From Pseudaminobacter soli (ex Zhang et al. 2022) (GTDB lineage: Bacteria; Pseudomonadota; Alphaproteobacteria; Rhizobiales; Rhizobiaceae): a stretch of 64,000 nt of DNA. The notes beneath the pieces are model-generated. The model saw only the letters and a program-made list of their open reading frames with translations, had not been told where the DNA came from and made no database searches. Positions 26,825-34,292 of the stretch are shown piece by piece. The stretch is taken from contig NZ_JABVCF010000008.1 in assembly GCF_014595955.1 (NCBI RefSeq), positions 62,001-126,000 on the forward strand, given 5' to 3'. A program made the position numbers and the translations under genes. Within the stretch, counting starts at the first letter, position 1. Each line of letters opens with the position of its first letter.

Positions 26825-28441
26825 TCACGCCGCCGCCTCCAGCCCGTGTCCCGCCATCAGTTCGCCCAGTTCCCGGACCGAACGCTCGCCTCTCTTTGAA
26901 GACGGCGAGATGCGGCCCTTGAAGATCACCGCGACGCGATCGGAAAGGGTCAGGATCTCCTCGAGGTCTTCAGAGATCAGCAGCACTGCCGCACCATGGT
27001 CGCGGGCTTCGACTAGGCGGCGATGGACATAGGCAACCGCGCCCACGTCGAGCCCGCGCGTCGGCTGGTTCGCGACGATCAGCTTCGGCTTGGGATCGAG
27101 GGCGCGCCCGAGGATCAGCTTCTGCATGTTGCCGCCGGAAAGCAGGCGCACGCGCGCATCCGGCGAGGGGCATTTCACGTCGTAGTCAGCGATGATCTCG
27201 CGGGCGAACTCCTTGATGGCGTCGCGGCGCAGAAAACCCTGCCGGGAAAAGCGGGGGGAGCGATAGCTCTCCAGGATCAGGTTCTCGGCCACGCTCATGT
27301 CGCCGATCGTGCCGGTGGCGTGGCGGTCCTCAGGAATTCGCCCGATGCCGAGTTGCAGCGCCTCGCGGGTGGTCCAGGCGCGGTGCTCGTCCCCAAAGAG
27401 ATGGATCGTTCCGCTGCGCAGCGTCTCGGTGCCCGAGATCAGTCCCGACAGTGCCGCCTGTCCGTTGCCCGAAACGCCGGCCAGGCCGAAGATCTCGCCG
27501 CTCTTCAGCGTCAGCGATGCGTTGTCGAGCGAAGCACCGGAACTCCTGCCAGCGGTCGAAACACCGTCCAGCACGAGCACCTGTCCGCCATAGGGCACGT
27601 CCCTGATCTGCGGCGGGGCGATCTCCTCGCCGACCATGAGCGCGGCAAGCTCGGCGCGCGTGGTCTCGCTCGTACGGCGTTCGCCGACGACCCTGCCGGC
27701 GCGCAGCACCATGACGCGGTCGCTGACACCCATCACCTCGGCCATCTTGTGCGAGATGAAGATGACCGAGAGTCCCTGGGCGACCAGAAGCTTCAGCGTC
27801 TTGAACAGCGCCTCGCTCTCGGCCGGCGTGAGCACCGCGGTCGGCTCGTCGAGAATGAGGATGCGTGCATTGCGGTAGAGCGCCTTGAGGATTTCGACCC
27901 GCTGCCGCTCGCCCACGGTCAAGGCGGCGACCACGGCATCGGGATCGACGGCAAGGCCGAAGTCGGACGACAGCGACCGTATCCGCGTCCGTGCGGCGAC
28001 CCGGTCGAACCGCGCGCGCCACATCGGCTGTGTGCCGAGCGCGATGTTCTCCAGGACCGTCATGTTCTCGGCCAGCGTGAAATGCTGGTGGACCATGCCG
28101 ACCCCGGCATCGAGCGCGGCACGCGGATCGCCCGGCGGCAGCGGCTTCCCGAAAACCTCGACCGAACCCTCATCGGCCACGTAATGGCCGAACAGGATGT
28201 TCATCAATGTGGTCTTGCCAGCGCCGTTCTCGCCCAGAAGCGCCACAATCTCGCCCGCCGCGAGATCGAGCGAGATCGCATTATTTGCCGTCAGCGAGCC
28301 GAAGCGCTTTGTGATGTTCTGGAGGCGGAGGACCGGGGCTCCGTGCTCCCCCCGCCCTTGAGGAGAGAGTGGCGGCGAGGCCGCCAGGTCGGGTTGCTGG
28401 GGCAAGGCTCGGCGTCCTTGATCGAGAATTTTCAAAGCCAA
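26825..28441 (-). CDS. BMP-type ABC transporter ATPase, tandem domains (NupO/YufO-like)
   Basis: A 538-residue protein with two ATPase domains. The first (about residues 37-265) has Walker A GENGAGKTT and Walker B ILILDEPTAVL. The second (about 280-530) has the degenerate Walker A GVSGNGQ usual in this sugar/nucleoside class, plus LSGGNMQKLILGRAL. The first ~35 residues (SPPLSPQGRGEHGAP) look derived from the palindromic repeat family, so the real start may be further in, near VLRLQNITKRFG, or the repeat has been incorporated. It energises the two permeases downstream. Confidence 0.9.
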   Translation of the reverse strand: MALKILDQGRRALPQQPDLAASPPLSPQGRGEHGAPVLRLQNITKRFGSLTANNAISLDLAAGEIVALLGENGAGKTTLMNILFGHYVADEGSVEVFGKPLPPGDPRAALDAGVGMVHQHFTLAENMTVLENIALGTQPMWRARFDRVAARTRIRSLSSDFGLAVDPDAVVAALTVGERQRVEILKALYRNARILILDEPTAVLTPAESEALFKTLKLLVAQGLSVIFISHKMAEVMGVSDRVMVLRAGRVVGERRTSETTRAELAALMVGEEIAPPQIRDVPYGGQVLVLDGVSTAGRSSGASLDNASLTLKSGEIFGLAGVSGNGQAALSGLISGTETLRSGTIHLFGDEHRAWTTREALQLGIGRIPEDRHATGTIGDMSVAENLILESYRSPRFSRQGFLRRDAIKEFAREIIADYDVKCPSPDARVRLLSGGNMQKLILGRALDPKPKLIVANQPTRGLDVGAVAYVHRRLVEARDHGAAVLLISEDLEEILTLSDRVAVIFKGRISPSSKRGERSVRELGELMAGHGLEAAA

Positions 28442-28494
28442 GGTGAGACGCGCGCGATTGCGGCGCCCCCCTCCCGGCCCGCTCCGTGGGTCAC

Positions 28495-28519
28495 CCTCCC
28501 CTTAACGGGGAGAAGAGGG
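28495..28519. repeat. GC-rich hairpin between bmp and ATPase genes
   Basis: CCCTCCCC-TTAA-CGGGGAGAAGAGGG type imperfect inverted repeat just after the binding-protein stop. It may attenuate transcription so that the binding protein exceeds the membrane parts, as is common in importers. It belongs to the same palindrome style as the blocks at 8985 and 26640. Confidence 0.5.
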
Positions 28520-28524
28520 TCGCG

Positions 28525-29559
28525 CTAGCTCGACTTAGGCTCCGCGTCGTTGATTTCCACGGTGAAGGAGCCGTCCTTGATCGCCTTCTCCTTGTCGGCG
28601 ACCAGTTTCATTGTCTCTTCCGGGACCTTGCCCTCGAAAGTGCCGAGCGGGGAGAGCGAGCAGCCGCCCTCCTTCATGAACGAGTAGACGCCGTAGTCTT
28701 CGGCCTTGAACGTTCCTGCCTTGACCTCGGCGATGGCCTTTGCCAGCGTCGGCTCGAAATGCCAGAGCGCGGAAACGACGACGGTGTCGGGATAATCCGC
28801 CTGCGTATCGATGACGTTGCCGACCGCCAGGACCTTGCGTTCCTTGGCGGCGTCGGAGACGCCGAAGCGCTCGGCATACATCAGGTCGGCGCCGGCATCG
28901 ATCTGCGCGAAGGCGGTCTCCTTGGCCTTCGGCGGATCGAACCAAGAGCCGATGAAGGCGACCTGGAATTTCGTGTCGGGCGCGACCTCCTTCACGCCGG
29001 CCATGAAGGCATTCATCAGCCGGTTCACCTCCGGAATCGGATAGCCGCCGACCATGCCGATGTTCTTCGACTTGGTCATCGCACCGGCTACGAGGCCGGA
29101 GAGATACGAGGCATCCTGAATGTAGTTGTCGAAGGTGGAGAAGTTTGGCAGGGCCGGATCAGGCTTGAAGCTCGACCCCATGAGGAACGCCACGTCCGGA
29201 TAGTCCGCCGCGACGCTGCGGGCGGCGTCCTCGACCCCGAAGACTTCGCCCAGGATCAGCTTGTTGCCGGCCTCGGCATATTCGCGCATCACGCGCTCAT
29301 AATCGTTGTTGGCGACGTTCTCAGTGGCGACGTACTCGATCTCGCCGCGGTCCTTGGCGGCATTCGCGGCCTTGTGCAGACGGCTCACCCATTGCTGCTC
29401 GAAGGGAACCGTGTAGATCGCGGCCACCTTCAGCGGCTCCTGCGCGAACAGCCGGCTGGGCAGCCCCGCCGCGGAAAGAACTGCGCCGGCGCCGGCCGCC
29501 TTCAGAACGGTGCGACGGGAAACACCGGAGAAACCCCGGCGGGCATTGTCATTGCTCAT
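28525..29559 (-). CDS. BMP family ABC transporter substrate-binding protein
   Basis: A 344-residue periplasmic binding protein of the BMP/PnrA-like family, which binds nucleosides, purines or similar. The N-terminus carries a Tat-like signal (SRRTVLKAAGAGAVLSAAG, residues 15-33). The mature part begins EPLKVAAIYTVPFEQQW, with PDVAFLMGSSFKP and NIGMVGGYPIPEVNR motifs. It is the first gene of the five-gene operon bmp-ATPase-permease-permease-deaminase, with GAGGTGG before the ATG. Confidence 0.92.
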   Translation of the reverse strand: MSNDNARRGFSGVSRRTVLKAAGAGAVLSAAGLPSRLFAQEPLKVAAIYTVPFEQQWVSRLHKAANAAKDRGEIEYVATENVANNDYERVMREYAEAGNKLILGEVFGVEDAARSVAADYPDVAFLMGSSFKPDPALPNFSTFDNYIQDASYLSGLVAGAMTKSKNIGMVGGYPIPEVNRLMNAFMAGVKEVAPDTKFQVAFIGSWFDPPKAKETAFAQIDAGADLMYAERFGVSDAAKERKVLAVGNVIDTQADYPDTVVVSALWHFEPTLAKAIAEVKAGTFKAEDYGVYSFMKEGGCSLSPLGTFEGKVPEETMKLVADKEKAIKDGSFTVEINDAEPKSS

Positions 29560-29777
29560 CTTTGTCCACCTCTGGTTGGCAAGCCTCGGGACCTCAGGCG
29601 ACCCGCATTATCGTGCGGTAAAGGCTATGCGAATTTCGCACAAGCGGCAAACCCCGGATGTCCTCACCTTTGGTAAGGCTGCAGCGAAGGCATAGACCGA
29701 CTATATCGGCTTCGTATATCGTGGTGCGCTCGACGAGCGGAACGCCGCGGAGAGGCGACGACCAAGGTGACCCGGGG

Positions 29778-30980
29778 ATGATGCGGCGCTTCGAACACGC
29801 TCGTGTTCTCATGTATAGCCACGACACCTTCGGCCTCGGTCATCTGAGGCGATGTCGCACGATCGCGCATTCGCTGGTCGAGGATTTCCGTGGCCTTCAT
29901 GTGCTGATTATATCCGGCGCGCAGATCGCCGGAGCCTTCGACTACCGCGCGCGCGTCGACTTCGTGAAGATCCCGAGCGTGATCAAGCTGCGGAACGGCG
30001 AATACACCTCGCTGGAGCGACATATCGACGTGCACGAGACGCTCAAGATGCGGCAGTCGATCATCCGCCACACCGCAGAGACGTTCCAGCCGGACATCTT
30101 CATCGTCGACAAGGAGCCTATGGGCCTCAAGGGCGAGGTCGAGGAGACGCTTGGCTACCTGAAGATGCGCGGCACCACGCTGGTCCTGGGGCTCAGGGAC
30201 GTCATGGACGCGCCGCACCTGCTCGACGAGGAGTGGGCCCGCCGCGACACGATGCGCAAGATAAGCCGCTTCTATGACCGGATCTGGGTCTATGGTCCGC
30301 CGGATTTCTATGACCCTCTCACCGGGCTTGAGGTTCCGGACTCGGTGCGGGCGAAGATGGACTTCGTCGGCTTCCTGCAGCGCAGCCTGTCTCAGGATGG
30401 CGGAGCAACCCACCGGCCGAAAGGAGACTATATCCTCGTCACCACCGGTGGCGGCGGAGACGGCGCGGACCTGGTCCATGACGTGATTCACGCGTACCAG
30501 CAGGAACCGGAGTTGACCCACAAGGCGCTGATCGTGCTCGGGCCCTACATGCCGGCGAAGAAGCGGGAGAAGCTGATCGCCAAAAGCGCCAAGATCCCCT
30601 ACATCGAGGTCCGCGAATTCGACAACCGCATGGAGGAACTCGTCGCCGGCGCCAAGGCCGTCGTGGCGATGGGCGGCTACAACACCTATTGCGAGATCCT
30701 GTCCTTCGACAAGCCGGCGCTGATCGTGCCCCGTCTGGCGCCGCGCCAAGAGCAACTCATCCGCGCGCAGCGCGCTTCAGAGCTGGGACTGATCGACATG
30801 CTGCTTCCGGCTGAGTCTGCCGACGCGAAGCGCTTCGCCGCGGCACTCAAGGCGCTGCCGCACCGGACGCCGCCGTCGCGATCCCGGCCGGATCTCCGCC
30901 TGGAGGGCCTGACCCATATCTCGGAGATTGTCGGGGACTGGCTGGACGAGCGGCCAGCACCGCAGCTGTCGGTGGTATAG
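29778..30980 (+). CDS. GT28/MurG-like glycosyltransferase A
   Basis: A 400-residue GT-B-fold transferase. The N-terminal lobe begins VLMYSHDTFGLGHLRRCRTIA, the GxGH loop of MurG-like enzymes. The C-terminal lobe has ILVTTGGGGDGADL and the nucleotide-sugar-binding stretch VAMGGYNTYCEILSFDKPALIVPR followed by EQLIRAQR. It is related to the gene at 32332 in the same cluster. The start is ATG 29778, with a second ATG immediately after; GGTGACCCGGGG lies upstream. It is the first plus-strand gene of the cyclic-nucleotide/glycan cluster, divergent from bmp. Donor and acceptor are unknown. Confidence 0.85.
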   Translation: MMRRFEHARVLMYSHDTFGLGHLRRCRTIAHSLVEDFRGLHVLIISGAQIAGAFDYRARVDFVKIPSVIKLRNGEYTSLERHIDVHETLKMRQSIIRHTAETFQPDIFIVDKEPMGLKGEVEETLGYLKMRGTTLVLGLRDVMDAPHLLDEEWARRDTMRKISRFYDRIWVYGPPDFYDPLTGLEVPDSVRAKMDFVGFLQRSLSQDGGATHRPKGDYILVTTGGGGDGADLVHDVIHAYQQEPELTHKALIVLGPYMPAKKREKLIAKSAKIPYIEVREFDNRMEELVAGAKAVVAMGGYNTYCEILSFDKPALIVPRLAPRQEQLIRAQRASELGLIDMLLPAESADAKRFAAALKALPHRTPPSRSRPDLRLEGLTHISEIVGDWLDERPAPQLSVV

Positions 30981-31042
30981 CGCCGGGGGTAGAACAAACT
31001 GGACCCCCTCGCCAACTCTCTGGACAATCAGAAATAGCACTC

Positions 31043-32332
31043 GTGGAATTCTCCGACTTATCCGGTCCAGACGCCGCGGAGCTCCGCCACACACGGCGGC
31101 GCACGATCGCGGTCCTCCTGAAGGGCTATCCGCGCCTGTCCGAAACCTTCATCGCGCAAGAATTGCTCGGCCTGGAGAGGGCGGGGATGGAGCTTGTGCT
31201 GATCTCGATGCGCCGGCCTACCGACAAGAAGCGCCATCCCGTCCACGACGAGATCCGCGCACCCGTTCTCTACCTGCCAGAATACCTGCACGAGGAACCC
31301 TGGCGCGTGCTCAAGGCGACAGCGCGCGGAGTGTTCACCGCAGGCTTCTGGCGGGCCTTTGCTCGCTTTGTTCCCGATCTTCTCCGCGATCCGTCACGCA
31401 ACCGCGTCCGTAGGCTGGGTCAGGCCTTGGTGCTCGCGGCGGAATGGCCGAAAGGCGCGGAATGGCTGCACGTCCATTTCATCCATACTCCGGGCTCGGT
31501 GGGCTCATATGCGAGCACGATCACGGGTATTCCATGGACCTGTTCGGCGCATGCAAAAGACATCTGGACCTCCGAAGACTGGGACCTGCGCTCCAAGCTC
31601 AGCCACGCCTCATGGGTCGTCACCTGCACCCGGTCCGGGTTCGAGCACTTGAAAGCGCTGGCAAGCAAGCCATCAAAGGTGCACCTCAGCTATCACGGCC
31701 TCGACCTCGACCGGTTCGGGCCGTTTCACGGCGCGCGCTCCGGAGCAGACGGCTCCGATCCCGACAGGCCGGTCACAATCGTCAGCGTCGGCCGGGCAGT
31801 GGAGAAGAAGGGGTTCGATACATTGCTCGAGGCGCTTGCCTTGCTGCCGGCTCATCTCTCCTGGCGTTTCGTCCATATCGGCGGCGGCGAGAAACTCGGT
31901 GAGCTCAAGGTACTTGCGGCGAAGCTGGGGATCGCCGATCGCGTGGCCTGGAAGGGCGCGCTGGCGCAGGAGGAAGTGCTGGCGCACTACCGCCACGCAG
32001 ACCTCTTCGCTCTCGCTTGCCGGATCGCCGCGGACGGGGATCGCGACGGCCTGCCGAACGTGCTCGTCGAGGCATCGAGCCAGCGGCTCCCCTGCGTGAC
32101 CACTGCGGTCTCCGGCATCCCGGAACTCCTGACCGACGGCGAGACCGGCCTGCTGGTCGAGCCGGACGATCCGCGCGCACTGGCCGAAGCACTGGTTCGA
32201 GCGATCACCGATCCCGGCCTGCGGGAGCGGCTCGGCGCGGCGGCCGAGCACCGGGTGCGACATCATTTCGACCATCATGCGAGCATCGGCCAGTTGGTCG
32301 AACTCTTCGAAAAGGAATGGCAGCAAGCCTGA
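31043..32332 (+). CDS. GT4 family glycosyltransferase A
   Basis: A 429-residue retaining GT-B glycosyltransferase. It has LLKGYPRLSETFIAQELLGLE near the N-terminus (typical of exopolysaccharide GT4 enzymes) and a C-terminal lobe with IVSVGRAVEKKGFDTLLEAL, the EX7E-type region DGLPNVLVEASSQRLPCVTT and GIPELL. GTG start at 31043. Its stop overlaps the ATG of the next gene (TGATG), so the two are translationally coupled. It probably extends or caps a cell-surface glycan made by this cluster. Confidence 0.88.
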   Translation: MEFSDLSGPDAAELRHTRRRTIAVLLKGYPRLSETFIAQELLGLERAGMELVLISMRRPTDKKRHPVHDEIRAPVLYLPEYLHEEPWRVLKATARGVFTAGFWRAFARFVPDLLRDPSRNRVRRLGQALVLAAEWPKGAEWLHVHFIHTPGSVGSYASTITGIPWTCSAHAKDIWTSEDWDLRSKLSHASWVVTCTRSGFEHLKALASKPSKVHLSYHGLDLDRFGPFHGARSGADGSDPDRPVTIVSVGRAVEKKGFDTLLEALALLPAHLSWRFVHIGGGEKLGELKVLAAKLGIADRVAWKGALAQEEVLAHYRHADLFALACRIAADGDRDGLPNVLVEASSQRLPCVTTAVSGIPELLTDGETGLLVEPDDPRALAEALVRAITDPGLRERLGAAAEHRVRHHFDHHASIGQLVELFEKEWQQA

Positions 32333-33462
32333 TGCCCGGCCCCAAGGTTCTCTTCTACGTCCAGCATCTGCTCGGAATCGGACATCTCGCGCGTGCAAGC
32401 CGAGTGGCCTCCGCCCTGAAGGCGGATGGGTTCGAGGTGACGATCGTCACGGGCGGGCGCCCGGTGCCGGGATTCCCGTCAGCCGAGGTCGATCATGTGG
32501 CCCTGCCGTCAGTCCGATCGCGCTCCGAATCCTTCTCGGGCCTCGTCGACGACGACGGCAACCCGATCGACGACGCGTTCCGCGCCAGGCGGACGGATCT
32601 CCTGCTGCAAACCCTAAGGAAGAGCAGGCCGGACATCGTCATCCTTGAAGCATTTCCATTCGGACGGCGGCAGATGCGCTTCGAACTGCTGCCATTGCTC
32701 GACGCCATCCGGGACCTTTCTCCTCGGCCGCGCCTGGTCACGTCGATCCGCGACCTGCTGCAGGAGAAGGTCAAGCCGGGCCGCAACGAGGAGACGCTGG
32801 CGCTCCTCAACGATCACTTCGACCTGGTCATGGTTCATGGCGATCCTTCCTTCGCCCGCCTAGAGGACACCTTTCCGCTCGCCTCCGAAATCAGGCCGCG
32901 CGTCGGCTACACCGGACTGGTGGCCGGCCAGCCTCCAACGCCCGCCGGCGAGGCGTTCCCCGTATTGATCTCGGCTGGCGGCGGAGCCGCGGGTACGCGC
33001 CTCGTTTCCGCGACGGTCGAGGCAGCGCAATTGTTGCCCGAAAACGTCCCATGGGGGCTGATCACCGGACCGAACCTGCCGCAGGAGGCCTTTGACCGCG
33101 CCGCAGCCGAGGCGCCGCCGCACCTGAAGGTGATGCGCTTCCGCGAAGACTTTCCGAACCTTCTGGCCAGCGCCGAGCTCTCCGTGTCGCAGGCCGGCTA
33201 CAACACGGTTGGGGACCTTCTGGGCGCCGGCTGCCGCTCCCTGCTGATCCCGTTCAGCGCGGGCGGGGAGACAGAGCAGACGGCCAGGGCCGAACGGCTG
33301 GCACAACTCGGGCTGGCCAGCATGATCGCGGAAGACGATCTCACGCCGGAGCGCCTCGCCGGCGCGATCGAGCGCGCCCTGGCGCAGCCGAAGCCGCCGT
33401 CCGCCCGGCTCGACCTCGACGGAGCGCGTGGCTCGGCGAGACTGCTCCGCACCTTGTTTTGA
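32332..33462 (+). CDS. GT28/MurG-like glycosyltransferase B
   Basis: A 376-residue GT-B transferase starting MPGPKVLFYVQHLLGIGHLARA, with the GxGH loop. The C-terminal lobe includes PVLISAGGGAAGTRLV and SVSQAGYNTVGDLLGAGCRSLLIPF followed by GETEQTARAERL. It is a paralogue of the gene at 29778. Coupled to the GT4 gene upstream, it forms a three-transferase block. It ends 14 bases before a convergent methyltransferase gene. Substrate unknown. Confidence 0.86.
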   Translation: MPGPKVLFYVQHLLGIGHLARASRVASALKADGFEVTIVTGGRPVPGFPSAEVDHVALPSVRSRSESFSGLVDDDGNPIDDAFRARRTDLLLQTLRKSRPDIVILEAFPFGRRQMRFELLPLLDAIRDLSPRPRLVTSIRDLLQEKVKPGRNEETLALLNDHFDLVMVHGDPSFARLEDTFPLASEIRPRVGYTGLVAGQPPTPAGEAFPVLISAGGGAAGTRLVSATVEAAQLLPENVPWGLITGPNLPQEAFDRAAAEAPPHLKVMRFREDFPNLLASAELSVSQAGYNTVGDLLGAGCRSLLIPFSAGGETEQTARAERLAQLGLASMIAEDDLTPERLAGAIERALAQPKPPSARLDLDGARGSARLLRTLF

Positions 33463-33475
33463 AATGGTGGCGGGG

Positions 33476-34150
33476 TTACACCCGCCCGATCAGCATAAAG
33501 CGCGTGTACTTCTTCTGCGGCAGCTCGCCGGCGAAATCGACGCGCGACAGCCGAGCCAATTTCTCGAATTCCGCCAACGAGTTCACGCATGCGACATGCG
33601 TCGGATGCGCGAAATAGTCGTTCGACTGGAGGAGCACGCGCGTCCCCGACGGAATCAGCGAAAGCCATGCCCGCAGGTCCGGGATGTGCTCGCAACTCGT
33701 ATTGATCACGAGGTCGGGTCGCAGCCGCATGTAATCGAGCCTGTACATATCCGCGGTCAGAGCGCGGAAGCGATCGCCAAAGGCCTCGTTCAGCGTCTGC
33801 GCGATGGCAGCGACATCAGGATCGATGTCGCTGTTCTCGATCTGCCCGATCGTGAAGCGATGGTCCTCGAGCAGCATGCCCGCCAGCACGCCGTACCAGC
33901 CGCCGACGATGCAGATGCGGCCGAAAGCGCCGCCGGCGCATTCGAACAGCCTGTCGCGCGCCCACGTCTTGCAGGCCACCTGCTTGTGATTGAATGCATT
34001 GGCGATCGCGGCCTGCGGATAGCGGCCGATTACCCTGGCGACGCCCTTCAGCAGCGGACTTCCCGTATAGGCTGCAACGCCGCGCGCCAGGTCGAAGGCG
34101 TCGGCATGCCAGTCCTGTTCAGCTTCGGCGGGCCGGGTAGCTTCCTGCAT
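33476..34150 (-). CDS. Class I SAM methyltransferase-like protein
   Basis: A 224-residue Rossmann-fold protein. A motif I-like glycine loop appears as CIVGGWYGVLAGMLL near residue 80, an acidic ribose-binding region around IENSDIDPDV, and a post-motif DLVINTSCEHIPD near residue 145. These support a SAM-dependent methyltransferase, though the substrate is unclear. It lies on the minus strand between plus-strand cluster genes, so it has its own promoter in 34151-34292, shared divergently with the ABC-like gene. Confidence 0.65.
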   Translation of the reverse strand: MQEATRPAEAEQDWHADAFDLARGVAAYTGSPLLKGVARVIGRYPQAAIANAFNHKQVACKTWARDRLFECAGGAFGRICIVGGWYGVLAGMLLEDHRFTIGQIENSDIDPDVAAIAQTLNEAFGDRFRALTADMYRLDYMRLRPDLVINTSCEHIPDLRAWLSLIPSGTRVLLQSNDYFAHPTHVACVNSLAEFEKLARLSRVDFAGELPQKKYTRFMLIGRV

Positions 34151-34292
34151 CTTGGTGTTGTAGGCTGAAGGGCGGGGTCAGGCAATCGGCGGGCATCAGA
34201 CAGGTCCATGCAGTTGAGCGATAGGCCGGGACATGACGGCATTGTCGACACGGCAGCTTCTGCCCCGGCCATACTCGGAGGGGCCTGAGAGC

